DNA from: Hofstenia miamia
Taxonomy: Eukaryota; Xenacoelomorpha; Acoela
Direction of reading: 5' to 3'
Length of the DNA: 64,000 nucleotides
Assembly: GCA_004352715.1 (NCBI GenBank)
Contig: SCFE01000044.1
Location: 2,020,910 to 2,084,909 of the forward strand
The notes beneath the pieces were generated by a model, which saw only the letters and a list, made by a program, of their open reading frames with translations, did not search any database and was not told the origin of the DNA. This document shows, piece by piece, positions 11,319 through 21,378 of this stretch. A program made the position numbers and the translations under genes. How positions within the stretch are numbered: the first letter of the stretch is position 1; the number at the start of each line of letters is the position of its first letter.

Positions 11319-12650
11319 AATATTTATATGAGATGCAGCTTTTTTATTAATAAGTCGTTGAGAAAAGCAAGGGAAGTTTTCACATATGACGTAATTGATG
11401 AATCATGAATATGAGAAAGGCAGAGGAGGTTACACAAATCTGATTGGTCCACACAGGGACAGGGGAGGTTACACAAAGTGACGCATTTGATGATTTATGA
11501 ATATGATCTCCTGTGACTATTTTATTCTTTATTTTCATGCATCATAATTTATGTTCTACAGTAACGATTTATGCAATTTTATGTCTTTATATGCACAACC
11601 ATAATTTTTGTGCACAACTGATATTTTGATATCAATCTACTATTGCGCTTCTAATCTTAATAAACGATTGCATTGCAACATATAGAACAGTAGTTACGAA
11701 ATAGAAATAGTTGTTGAAATAACTTTGAATTATGAAATCAAGTCAAATAAGTACTATCACCTGCTGTAATTTCTTATTTATTCCAAAGCCAATGAAATTT
11801 AAAACAAATATATCGATGTTTGCTTCTAACATTAGATTTACTGAGACTCAATGAAGAGAGATCAATATTTAATGTTTGATCATATCTGCTGATCATTTTC
11901 AGTCAATATTTATATGATCTTCTTAAATTGCAACCTAGTATGTGCTCATTTCATTTACTGCTTGGAAATGACTGTTCCACCTGATAAAAAGATATATAGA
12001 AAACACCCGGCGATGTACAAAGACATTAAGTTTATTATCACCTGTTCATATTTCTAATTTATTACAGAAGCAACTATACAATTATTAAAAATTAAAGTTG
12101 GTTGTGAGGAAACGGCAAAATGAATGTAGTATCAAACAACTTTACGTATTTGTTTGTTTACTTTCTAATTCCCCAATTAAAGGGAACTCAGCCAATATTT
12201 TTTAAGAGCTCTATTAAACTTTTATTGAACAAAATTCTCTCCGCCTAGATTTTGCTCATTTGGGATATTGCTGGGATTTTTGCAGGAACTTTGATGTTTT
12301 AGTCTGGAATACTGAAAGCAGATTTTGCAAATGTTTTTCCTATAATTTGAACACCGTGTTTACGTTCAATGTATAGGATGTAAATGTTATGATGAACACA
12401 AAAACAGGTATTCGTCAGTCATTTATTACAAATTGTATATGTATATAAGCATTTAAAGTCTTATGTGAGAATACGTCATATTTCAACTACTTTTTCTCCA
12501 TTTGATAAAAAAACCCGTTTTGTATAATATTTATAAATTCTACTAAATCTCTTTTAATGCAGGCATGCAACAAACATCTTCGTTAATTATTATTCATTAT
12601 CAATATCTTGCACGTACCTGTTACACAGCTTACAATTAAAATCATTTATC
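11319..12650. other. No gene recognised
   Basis: AT-rich sequence between two repeat elements. A short direct repeat (AGGGGAGGTTACACAAA-like, near 11423 and 11461) is the only structure I noted. Confidence 0.5.
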
Positions 12651-13143
12651 CAGGGCTTCGGAGCTGAAGGCGGAGACCGGAGCCAGAAACAAGGAACAGA
12701 GCATTTTCCTCGGAGCCAAATCAAGGGCTGGAGCAACATTTAAAATCCTGGCGGAACAGGAGCAGTAGCTGAAGCTGGAGTCGTAGCTACGGTCACATGT
12801 TTATGGAACAGCTCCAGCTCCAAGGCGTTTTTCAAAAAGCTATTTTTATTAGTTGATTTTTGTTCCATAGATAGTGGAATTTTTTTTAAAATTTTAAAGA
12901 ATTTTTATACATTTTTTTGTAAAATCAAGCTTGATTTTACCAAAAAATGTATAAAAGTTTTTGCAAAATTTAAAAAAATTCGTTAAAATTTTAAGAAATC
13001 AATAAGTTCACAAATTTTCGTATTTTTGAATATTTGTAGCCGAAATCATAGTAGAGCCAGAGGGCGAGCTAGAGTCATTGGCATCCAACAACTCCTGAGC
13101 CGAAGCTCGACTTAACTTTTGATACGAATGGAACTGGAACACC
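12651..13143. mobile_element. Candidate hAT-like MITE with central palindrome
   Basis: Starts CAGGGCTTCGGAGCTGAAGG and ends GGAACTGGAACACCCT, with GGAGC/GAGCTGGAG-type motifs clustered at both ends. The centre (12904-12957) is a strong palindrome around TCAAGCTTGA with ATACATTTTTTTGTAAAA arms. CAGGG...CCCT ends and GC-rich subterminal repeats are common in hAT elements, but I could not define an 8 bp target duplication. Confidence 0.4.
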
Positions 13144-13247
13144 CTATTATTTGCAAAAATAAAAAATTTTCGAAAATTTTAAAAGATGATATTTATAAAT
13201 GTTTAAAATTTTGATTCTATTCCTAGCTACAGAATAAGTGAAAGGTG

Positions 13248-13248
<1 letters not shown>

Positions 13249-13280
<32 letters not shown>

Positions 13281-13365
13281 NNNNNNNNNNNNNNNNNNNN
13301 NNNNNNNNNNNNNNNNNNNNNNNNNNNNNNNNNNNNNNNNNNNNNNNNNNNNNNATATATATTTG

Positions 13366-13402
<37 letters not shown>
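13249..13402. repeat. TA microsatellite containing a 74 bp N gap
   Basis: (TA)n on both sides of N at 13281-13354. Confidence 0.9.
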
Positions 13403-13411
<9 letters not shown>

Positions 13412-13649
13412 ACATTCTTATGGATTACTATAAAGTAAGTAGTCAAATATAAGCAGTTATTATAATAAAATTTACAAAAAATTAATATGATGAAATGTTG
13501 ATAAAAAAAATGAGAAAGTGACACATTTTAGAAGAAAAAATTCATTTAATTTTTAAAATTCAATGCACTAAATTTACATGTAGTCTTATTTTGTAAAAAA
13601 AGTAGAGACGAAATCTTTATCAAATTATTAGCAGTAGATTTGCTAACCG

Positions 13650-14640
13650 CTGCATCCCCGATAGCTAGCCATCAATGGGCTATTGATACTAATAGACATT
13701 AATGGCAGATGAACGCTGGGGAATTAATAGGCCATTGGCTGCAAGCAGTTGGTTCTTGATGACAGAGCAGTATTTTAAATGTAAAAGGCAATTTTATATT
13801 GCAAAATAGTTTAAAATTGCAGTTTAATCTAATACATGTCCAGCAAAGAGCCGAAAGGTATCCTATAGAGCATATTCAATACAGACAGTAGTGGAAATTT
13901 TATTGAATATTTTATTTATATATGACAAAAAAACATACAAACCTGCCAATTTAGCAAAAATTTAGATTTCAAATGTGCAAATATGAAATAGTACATTTTT
14001 AAATCTTAAAAAATCTTTTCTACTCAATTGCAAATTTCATATATAACATTTGATGTCAAGTTGCTCAAAAATTAATATATAATTTATTTTAAATACTCCT
14101 TTAAAAGTATATATACAATTTCTACAAATAAAAATTTCAAGACCACCTGTGACGTAAGTGGCCACAATATCGCATATTTCAAACCAACAGTTCATTGACA
14201 ATGGCTAATTTTATATATTAAATTGTAATTTATAATTTGGTTAAGTTAAGAGTACAGTAGGAAGAGCAATAATATATTATCCTAAAGATTTAACACCTTG
14301 GTGGAAGCCATTTAAATCATATTAGCAAAACTTTAGTTATATTTGTTCATTAGATGGAAGGTATTTCCAGTAATGCCATTAATGGGCCATTTTCGGACCA
14401 TTCATGGGTTATAGGAAACTGATGAATAATACTTTTGAAAATGGAAAACAACCTTTCATGTAATGGTTGTATTATATGCAATAATGTCATAATTTGTTTG
14501 TAAAATTATGGAATTTTAAGATTTTAAACCTTTTTGCTTTATTGGTTATGGTGGGCAAATGAATGCCCATTATTATCCATTGATCCCTTAATAGGACATT
14601 GGTTATCCGACGCTTGCTACTTGGGATATAATTTCTTAGA
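13650..14640. mobile_element. Non-autonomous TIR element, diverged copy 2
   Basis: Shares ordered blocks with 9994-11318: the AAGCCCAATAAAGGCC/AAAGAGCCGAAAGG block with GGTATCC, a TAACACCTTGGTGGAAGCCA block (AACACCTTGCTACAAACCA in copy 1), and AATGCCATTAATGGGCCATT near the right end. The ends carry the same CCATTAATGG-type motifs but are more decayed than copy 1, so its borders are approximate. Confidence 0.6.
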
Positions 14641-14919
14641 TGAAATGACGACCCAAAATCCAACCTGAATTCTAAAGATCCCTAAGGATGAGTAAAATGC
14701 ATAAGTTTTGAGATTTACAGTATATCTTTATTTAAAAACATTATTTCGTTTGTATTAGTGACAATACTCTTATCTCCTGCGTCGAATTCAACAAGAATTT
14801 TCTATTATTACTGTAGTAGAGCTGACGGGCATGACATTAAGCACAACTATATCATCTGGTACATCAGAAACGAAACTGAAATAGCGAGGCGTTCCTAAAG
14901 ATAGTGTTGAAGGCCTAAG

Positions 14920-15540
14920 CTTTTTCCATCATTATTATCTGATATTCAACCAAAAGTAATTTCAAATATTATGATTAACTATGCTGATGATAACACGCTA
15001 ATAGTGAACTCAAATAAGCTAGCCGAAGCACAACTAGAATTGGAAGGAATATATAAGCATAGTAAGAAGGTAGGTGATAAAACGCAGGAGATGGTAGTAA
15101 ATGCTACAAGAAATACTCTGAATGATGACTATTTAAACTTAGATGGTAAGCCAATAAAAAAAGTGACAAGTTTGCGAATTCTAGGAGTACATATTGATCA
15201 AAAATTAAGTTTACATGAGAAAATTCAAAACAGAATATCAGTTGGGAAAAAAGGGCTATTATTCTTGAAACACCATAAAAACGAAGATGATCCAAGTTGG
15301 AGCTCGTTACGGTGTACGAATCATACATTGAAAATATACTCACCTATTCCCCTCTTGCTATATCAGGAGCAAATATTTCCAAACTAGACGTAATATCCAG
15401 ACATGCAATTAAAATTATTGGGGAATCTCTGGTGGATGTATCAGCAAAAATCAAGAAACGTGTCAGTGAGCAGTACATCAAGATTCTAACACTACCTTCT
15501 CATCCTCTATATCCTTACTGGAAAGGCCTTATACTAATTT
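14920..15540 (+). pseudogene. LINE reverse transcriptase fragment
   Basis: The reading from 14971 begins with the RT catalytic motif, NYADDNTLI (YADD at residues 4-7), followed by the expected thumb-region pattern with LGVHIDQKLS. After a frameshift the reading continues at 15297 with the YESYIENILTYSPLAISG block typical of LINE RT C-termini. Everything 5' of the palm is missing and 3' is short, so this is a dead 5'-truncated copy. It lies upstream of lectin gene 1 exon 2 and is likely within that gene's first intron. Confidence 0.8.
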
Positions 15541-15826
15541 TTCAACAAGAAATAAACATTTATTTCGCCTCCTATTTGCTCGTACAAATCATGGCAAGCA
15601 TAGTTTTTCCTATGTGGCAAATAGGTAAATATCAAGTTTACCTATTTATTCAAAATCCTATTTTTAGCTTCGTTAGACGTAACAAGTACCATATTTTCGT
15701 GTGAATTGCTCTAAAATAATTTATCAATGTATGTTAATCATCTATTCATTTATACCTTTTGATAATGTATTTATATGTTATATTTCAATAAAATTAACAG
15801 TTAGATTAAATGGTTCTATTATTTAG

Positions 15827-15993
15827 ACATTTATCCAGACTACATCTTCTCCCCAGACGACTTCATTCCTATCTATTTTGAAAAAACACGATGTTTCAAG
15901 TATTTTTCACAATCAGCTACCTTTCAATTTGCGAAAGAAAACTGTAGCATTGTGAATTCCTTTTTAATTGAGCCACAAACACGGGATGAATTA
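15827..15993 (+). CDS. C-type lectin gene 1, exon 2 (first part of CTLD)
   Basis: Exon with acceptor ATTATTTAG and donor GTGAGT, 167 nt, entering in phase 1 and leaving in phase 0. It encodes the N-terminal third of a C-type lectin-like domain: FIPIYFEKTRCFKYFS, then the first helix with ATFQFAKENC, then NSFLIEPQTRDEL. It aligns residue by residue with exon 2 of gene 2 (53915-54075): the EKtRCFkyFS, FAkenC and FLiEPqt positions and both intron phases are shared. Such domains fold extracellularly around conserved disulfides and often bind sugars. The first exon (signal peptide) was not found upstream, where a LINE fragment lies. Intron 2 is 5.2 kb because of a CR1-like LINE. Confidence 0.85.
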
Positions 15994-16002
15994 GTGAGTA
16001 CA

Positions 16003-16700
16003 TTGTTTTAACTTTTTAATGCATTCATATGTTGTCTATGAAAATAAACTAAATTTATAATATATAATATTTATAATTGCACCCTGTATCGTTCAGGGAA
16101 ATTTGTATGAAAATTGGCTTTTTGCTGATTGCCACTTGTGCTCCTGTTCTTTCTCTTTTTCTCTCACTCTCTCTATCAATATGGAATCTTCACCTAGATT
16201 CAAAAACCAGGCGCCTAAGCTAATATCTTTCCTGAATTATATAAACTCTATTTTTGAAAATTTGAAAACTTTAGAATGATCAAAGTATTTGTAGCTTAAG
16301 TATTAATTAGAATAACCCTATGTTTGAATGTATTGCTGAATTTTTTGAAAAAACTTAGGACGATAATTGATTATATTGAAAAATCGATTATTTTTAGTAG
16401 CCAATGATTAATTTCTACCACAATGGTGGAAGAAAATTATCAGGAATTTGGTATTTTGTAAATATATAATTTGAACTCTTACAAAATTTATGGCCTTAAA
16501 AACCATATGGACTTTCGACCAAACCAATGAAGCTAATTGAATATGGATTAGAAATCACATAGGCTTAAGTTATACAAAATACTTTTTATATTGAATATCC
16601 CAGTTTATATGAGAGTTAAAGCAAATTTATTGCTTAAATGTATATAAAATGTATATAAAATCTATAAACTAACACATGACAAAAATATTTACAAAACTAT
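16003..16700. other. Intron sequence of lectin gene 1; no element recognised
   Basis: AT-rich. A frame starting at 16108 looks like a signal peptide but leads nowhere. Confidence 0.4.
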
Positions 16701-16848
16701 TTAAATATGCAATATTAATTAATGGGCAGCTTTAAAAGTAATTCCACCATGCGTTGAGTTTATTATCTATGCCAAATAATGCTTGCCTATTTAATAAAAT
16801 GTTTTTTATGAAGTGTTGAAGTGTTTATAGTTTTTCTCACATTTTATA

Positions 16849-17034
16849 TCAATCATTCCAAGAGATTAAACATTTAAAAGAAAATGAATCTTGACGATTA
16901 TTGATGCTAAAAAGTGTTTTACTTCTTTTATTGATTTTGATGTAATTATTAAGAAAACTTAATGAACTTAATTCATGAATAAATTTGTGAATCATACATA
17001 AAGATTGATACTGAATAAAGTAACTCGGGGCCAA
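16849..17034 (-). pseudogene. LINE ORF2 C-terminal region
   Basis: Reads as the conserved region after RT in CR1-type ORF2 (PSYFIQYQSLCMIHKFIH, then SLSFLNNYIK and FKCLISWND). Same strand and order as the RT at 17194-18070. Confidence 0.65.
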
Positions 17035-17193
17035 AATATTATATGATGATCTTAATTGCGTTATGGATTCATGTTTTTCAATATAATTAAGTGTTCTAAA
17101 TGTCCAGTTATATATTTTTGCTAATGATGAACGTTTTTGCGATGTGAGATTTTGAAAAAGAAATGCACAGTAATTAAATTGACTTAAGACAAA

Positions 17194-18070
17194 TCAATGA
17201 ATTAGTTTTACATGCGATGATTTTTCTACATGGCGCAAATGGTACAAATATTTTATTCCACATGCTATCTTTTGTAGTTTGTGGGAGAAGAAATTATCGA
17301 AATTTAAGTCATTGTCTATTAATACATCTAGATAGTTTACACATTTACTTTGACAAATTTCGTTATCACAAACATTAATTTTAAAATTTCCAGTAAGCTT
17401 TTTTTGTTGTTTAGATGAAAAGATGATAAATTGAGTTTTGTCAGAATTGATTTTTAGTTTATTATGATTGAAATATGTTACGAGATTTTCAATATTTTTT
17501 GTCAAATGTTTGGTTGCCTCAAAGGGATTTTTTGCTGTCCGTAATATACAAGTATCGTCTGCATATTGGGAAATAGTTCCATTTGTCAAGGATTTTGAAA
17601 TGTCATTGACATAAAGTGCGAAAAGAATGGTCCCTAAAACAGTTCCTTGTGGTAGGCCTAGATTTGTAGTAGTATAGTCTGAAAAAATGTGATCAATTTT
17701 TAATCTCTAAAAAACTCTTAATGAAATTTATTGCATTGACACTAAAACCTTCTAGCCTTAATTTTTCTTCTAAAATATCAAAATTCATTGAATTAAATGC
17801 TTTGCTTAAATCAAGTAAAGCAAACGCTGTAAACAAATTTTGATTCAAATTTTGATTAATTTTTTATGTGATTGATAAAATCGCATCAGATGTGCTGAAT
17901 TTAGGTCGAAATCCAAATTGATTACTTGATAAAATTTGATTGTCATTGATAAAGTTGTACATTTGTGCGACTAGTAGTTATTCAAATATTTTTGAGAAGG
18001 GGTTTGTTATACTAATTGGCCTGTAGTTCATGGGGTTTAGCGGGTCTCCTTTTTTATATAACGGTGAAAT
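17194..18070 (-). pseudogene. LINE ORF2 reverse transcriptase domain
   Basis: RT motifs appear in order on the - strand: the YRPISITNPFSKIFE block (about 18040-17985), NQFGFRPKFSTSDAI (about 17940-17890), AFALLDLSKAFNSMNFDIL (about 17830-17770), LGLPQGTVLGTILFALYVND (about 17670-17605) and the catalytic QYADDTCIL (about 17570-17540) in the open frame 17589-17194. The enzyme copies LINE RNA at the nicked target. Several stops and one frameshift make it inactive. Confidence 0.85.
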
Positions 18071-18536
18071 ATCAGATTGCTGCGGTTTTTTTGATTAATT
18101 GCTTAGCGTGTTCATAATTAGGCCAACTAAGATTGATGGGATCCGATTTCGCAAGTTCAAATAAGAGTTTATTTTTCTTAATTATCATGTCCTTAATCAA
18201 GTCGGAATCACTGAGTTCGTTAATCCCTGGCCTTAATTGAGTGCTAATTAACTTTGTTCGCAGCGGTGCTACTTTGTTTAACGCTTTGATGATTTCGCAA
18301 ATTATGAATTTTAGCATACTATCGACATAACTGAAAGTGTAGGTTATATCAAAGGATATGTTCTTCAAAAAGTGTAAAATTTTTGCTCATTAAAGTTGCT
18401 AAAATCCCTAGAATAAATAACTTTCCTATTTTTTGTCCTGAACTTATGNCTAAAATATCAAAATTCATTGAATTAAATGCTTTGCTTAAATCAAGTAAAG
18501 CAAACGCTGTAAACAAATTTTGATTCAAATTTTGAN

Positions 18537-19138
18537 TCCCTAGAATAAATAACTTTCCTATTTTTTGTCCTGAACTTATGGTTACTAACATAAACGCAAA
18601 GATTGTGATCACTAAATGATTCAAACATATATGTTTTATATTTATTACAACTATCGGATAGAAAATAGTCAATTAAATTAGAAAATCTAGTTGGGTTGGT
18701 TTTATTAATAGTTTGAAAAGCAAAAATATCACAAATATGATCAATTTTCTTTGATTCAACAGAATTTAAATATTTAGAATTAAAGTCTCCAAGGACACTA
18801 ATAAACATATTTTCAAGAATTGCATATTCTATTTTTTCAATTTTGTGGTTACAAAATTCAGAAATGTAAATTTTATTTGGATTGTAGCAAATGTTTATGA
18901 GTTCGTTTTAGCAAGACTTTGAAAAGATTTTAGTTCAATTCTCATACTCTCAAAAATCTCATTTTAATTTATAAATCATTCCTACGTTTTCATTTTAAGG
19001 ATTTTGGAATAAGTATCATTAATCCCCCACCACGATCAGATCGGTTTTTGAAATGAATATCATAAGTATTACAGTCTGGATTACATAAGAATGGTAAATT
19101 TTCACATTCTTTTAACCAAGTTTCAGTAAATACATATA
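18537..19138 (-). pseudogene. Duplicated LINE endonuclease segment between n joins
   Basis: About 600 bp nearly identical to 19187-19790 (endonuclease part of ORF2), with extra small indels and stops. It is bounded by n at 18536 and 19139. Directly before it, 18450-18535 repeats 17770-17855 of the RT region out of order. Best read as unmerged allelic or paralogous assembly pieces, not as a real tandem domain. Confidence 0.75.
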
Positions 19139-20172
19139 NTGTTCTTCAAGAGGTGTATAAATTTTTGCTCATTAAAGTTGCTAAAATCCCTAGAATAAAT
19201 AACTTTCCTATTTTTTGTCCTGAACTTATGGTTATTAACATAAACGCAAAGATTGTGATCACTAAATGATTCAAACATATAAATTTTATATTTGTTACAG
19301 CTACCGGATATAAAATAGTCAATTAAATTAGAAAATCTAGTTGGGTTGGTTTTATTAATAGTTTGAAAAGCAAAAATATCACAAATATGATCAATTTTCT
19401 TTGATTCAACAGAATTTAAATAATTAGAATTAAAGTCTCCAAGGACACTAATAAACTTATTTTCAAGAATTGCATATTCTATTTCTTCAATTTTGTGGTT
19501 ACAAAATTCAGAAATATAATTTTTATTTGGATTGTAGCAAATGTTTATGAGTTCGCTGTTGTAAGAATTTGAAAAAGATTTTAGTTCAATCCACATACTT
19601 TCGAAAATCTCATGTTTAATTTCTAAATCATTTCTACGTTTTGATTTTAAGGATTTTGGAACAAGTATCATTAATCCCCCACCACGTTCAGATCGGTTTT
19701 TGAAATGAATATCATAAGTATTACAGTCTGGATTACATAAGAATGGTAAATTTTCACATTCTTTTAACCAAGTTTCAGTAAATACATATATAGCGCTATT
19801 TCCAATTTTGCTGACCATTTGAATAAATTCATTGCGATTTGCACTAAGACTTCTACAATTTAGGTAAATAATTTTAAAATTTTTCCTAAAATTATTTAAT
19901 ACATCTTGTATTTTATTTTCGGAAATTGTTGGCCCTGGGTTACTTTCAATGTCTCCAGAAATAATTAGTCGAAATTTTAAGAACAATTTTAAATGATTAC
20001 TTAATAAATTATAGAATTTCATAGCATAATAATTTGAATGTACCTTTGTAATTTTCGAAAGTTGATAGCGGAATTTTTTAAGGGATTCATGTAGGGATAC
20101 AGCAAACTGCTCTTTAATTAATATAGTAACAATAATTATAATATAATAAAAACTGCACCTGAATAAGTTCAT
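19123..20172 (-). CDS. LINE ORF2 N-terminus: 2A-like leader and APE endonuclease
   Basis: A 349-codon open frame. Residues 1-70 form a basic and hydrophobic leader; residues 73-81 read GDIESNPGP, a 2A-like ribosome-skipping motif. Next comes an apurinic-endonuclease-like domain: IIYLNCRSLSANRNEF (start), FTETWL (catalytic Glu), RGGGLMILV, SVLGDFNSNYLN (the GDFN motif) and the final SDHNLCVYV (SDH motif). This nuclease nicks the target DNA for reverse transcription. All canonical motifs are present, so this part is well preserved. The frame runs into n at 19139 and the continuation is scrambled. An in-frame start at 20172 is arbitrary. Confidence 0.85.
   Translation of the reverse strand: MNLFRCSFYYIIIIVTILIKEQFAVSLHESLKKFRYQLSKITKVHSNYYAMKFYNLLSNHLKLFLKFRLIISGDIESNPGPTISENKIQDVLNNFRKNFKIIYLNCRSLSANRNEFIQMVSKIGNSAIYVFTETWLKECENLPFLCNPDCNTYDIHFKNRSERGGGLMILVPKSLKSKRRNDLEIKHEIFESMWIELKSFSNSYNSELINICYNPNKNYISEFCNHKIEEIEYAILENKFISVLGDFNSNYLNSVESKKIDHICDIFAFQTINKTNPTRFSNLIDYFISGSCNKYKIYMFESFSDHNLCVYVNNHKFRTKNRKVIYSRDFSNFNEQKFIHLLKNXICIY
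19930..19965 (-). other. 2A-like ribosome-skipping motif in LINE ORF2
   Basis: Encodes LIISGDIESNPGP, fitting the 2A consensus D-(V/I)-E-x-N-P-G-P, in which the final Gly-Pro bond is not formed and translation continues. It would separate a ~80-residue leader from the endonuclease. 2A sequences in APE-type LINEs of invertebrates are known. The same motif in the same context occurs at 63889-63915. Confidence 0.85.
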
Positions 20173-21081
20173 TGATCTTAGATGAGAGAGTTAGATTGAG
20201 CGATATGGCGTTGTGGCGAAATGTTGTCGGTGAATTAGAGAAGAAGTTCCTTAAGTTACCAATGAAATGTGAAAGAACTTTGTAGGAGAGGTGGATACCA
20301 CCGCCAGCAAGAGGAGAGGGATCAATAATGCGTGGAGAGAGTAGAAACATTTCGAAGACTGGAATGACAGTGTAGCTGCTGTTAGATAGATTGTGCATGA
20401 TACGATTGCATTCTTTGATTTCAGCGCAGTCATGGTTGATTTCAAAGAAATAGATTCGACTAGGAGTGAATTTTCTACGGACTTCAGATAATAGGTTTTG
20501 CAGATTTCACTTGAAATTCGAGATGTTGCCATTCAAAGCGTCGATCAAGCCAGTGTTTAAAATGACAGTATTGATGTGTGTTTTTGGGTAAAGAGATACT
20601 TTTCGTGTGAGTTCAGTGGTGTTGCTTCCTGGGTAAGAGTGTATTGTTGTCAATTGATTGTGAAGAAGACGATGCGAACGTGCGTATTTCAATATGCTGC
20701 TTCCAATGATGAGGGTTGAACTTCCGGGTTTTACCCCTTTTACACGTGATTTCAATTTTGACGGTTGTTTCTTGGGTGTCGTTTGCATCCTTGGGAATGA
20801 GTGATAAGTGAGTGGTGACGAATTTGAAAACGCGGATTCTGTAGTAGTAGTTGGTGCTGAGTTTTGGGGGTGTTTTGCTTGTGTTTGATCTTCGAGCAGA
20901 GATTGAGTAGAGACATTAGATACTGAAAGGAGAGAATTCTTAAAAAGAAAAAGAAGTGCTTCAGCTGTATGTTCTTTATTCAGCTTAGCGAACATTTGGT
21001 GGAGCGGCGTTTTCTTTTTATTTTCAATCAAAGTGATTGCCGCATGCAGGGACGCATCCGACCGTTCTCGACAAGAGCACA

Positions 21082-21082
<1 letters not shown>
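20114..21082 (-). pseudogene. LINE ORF1 with GDSL/SGNH esterase-like domain
   Basis: Open frames at 21082-20507 and 20398-20114 join through a frameshift near 20500. The first has a Thr/Pro/Ser-rich linker, a basic stretch and STLIIGSSILKYARSHRLL, which fits the G-(D/S)-S block of SGNH hydrolases, then the PGSNTTEL and NTVILNTGLIDAL blocks. The second carries GGGIHLS, matching the C-terminal D-x-x-H block with Asp replaced by Gly. CR1-type LINEs often carry such an esterase in ORF1. The N-terminus (often a PHD finger or coiled coil) is missing, cut at the microsatellite. Inactive. Confidence 0.7.

Positions 21083-21084
<2 letters not shown>

Positions 21085-21148
<64 letters not shown>
21085..21148. 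repeat. (AAT)n followed by (TA)n microsatellite
   Basis: AATAATAAT repeats pass directly into TATATA. It marks the 5' border of the LINE and lies just before the intron end of lectin gene 1. Confidence 0.9.
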
Positions 21149-21233
21149 GATGTATCATAGTGCTACCTGTAACTATGTTTTAGTTAGCAAATAATTAACG
21201 TATTACAAAATATTTTACCTATTGCTTACTTAG

Positions 21234-21378
21234 GAAGTCATCTTCAAAATGTTTGCTATTTCTGATATTGTGGAATTCATTTGGACTGGATATTTGTCCT
21301 CCAACCTAAGTCATGATTACTTTGGGTATACTTCAAATAGAAGAATTCCAGACACAAATTGGTATAATGATCAGCCAA
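21234..21378 (+). CDS. C-type lectin gene 1, exon 3 (middle of CTLD)
   Basis: Exon of 145 nt with acceptor CTTACTTAG and donor GTTAGT, phase 0 in and phase 1 out, as in gene 2 exon 3. It encodes EVIFKMFAISDIVEFIWTGY, then DYFGYTSNRRIPDTNWYNDQP. FIWTGY sits where CTLDs have the WIGL core motif, and WYNDQP leads into the sugar-binding loop. The Asn completing the QPN motif is built from the last base (a) of this exon and the first two (at) of the next. Nine residues lie between GYT and the Trp, a useful reference for the frameshift in gene 2. Confidence 0.85.

Larger units (their letters stand above)
16700..21082 (-). mobile_element. CR1-like LINE with esterase ORF1 and 2A-led ORF2
   Basis: A nearly complete non-LTR retrotransposon on the - strand inside intron 2 of lectin gene 1. 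In 5'-3' order: ORF1 with a GDSL/SGNH esterase-like domain (21082-20114), ORF2 with an N-terminal leader ending in a 2A-like motif, an APE-type endonuclease (19900-18500), RT (18070-17194) and a C-terminal tail (17034-16849). It is broken by stops and by joins at 18449, 18536 and 19139, where pieces are duplicated. The 5' end is cut at a microsatellite (21085); the 3' end is approximate. The esterase-plus-APE layout points to the CR1 group; clade is inferred. Confidence 0.85.

Noticed and set aside
13147-13524. 125-codon - strand frame
   Set aside because: Spans a TA microsatellite and an N gap.
16108-16230. Signal-peptide-like start (MKIGFLLIATCAPVLSLFL) as an exon of lectin gene 1
   Set aside because: It lies downstream of exon 2 on the same strand and leads into low-complexity sequence without a usable donor.
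18450-19138. Genuine tandem endonuclease duplication in the LINE
   Set aside because: Both edges are n joins and the segment order is inconsistent, so an assembly artefact is simpler.
20969-21160. + strand frame with poly-Ile
   Set aside because: Shadow of LINE ORF1 reading into the AAT/TA microsatellite.
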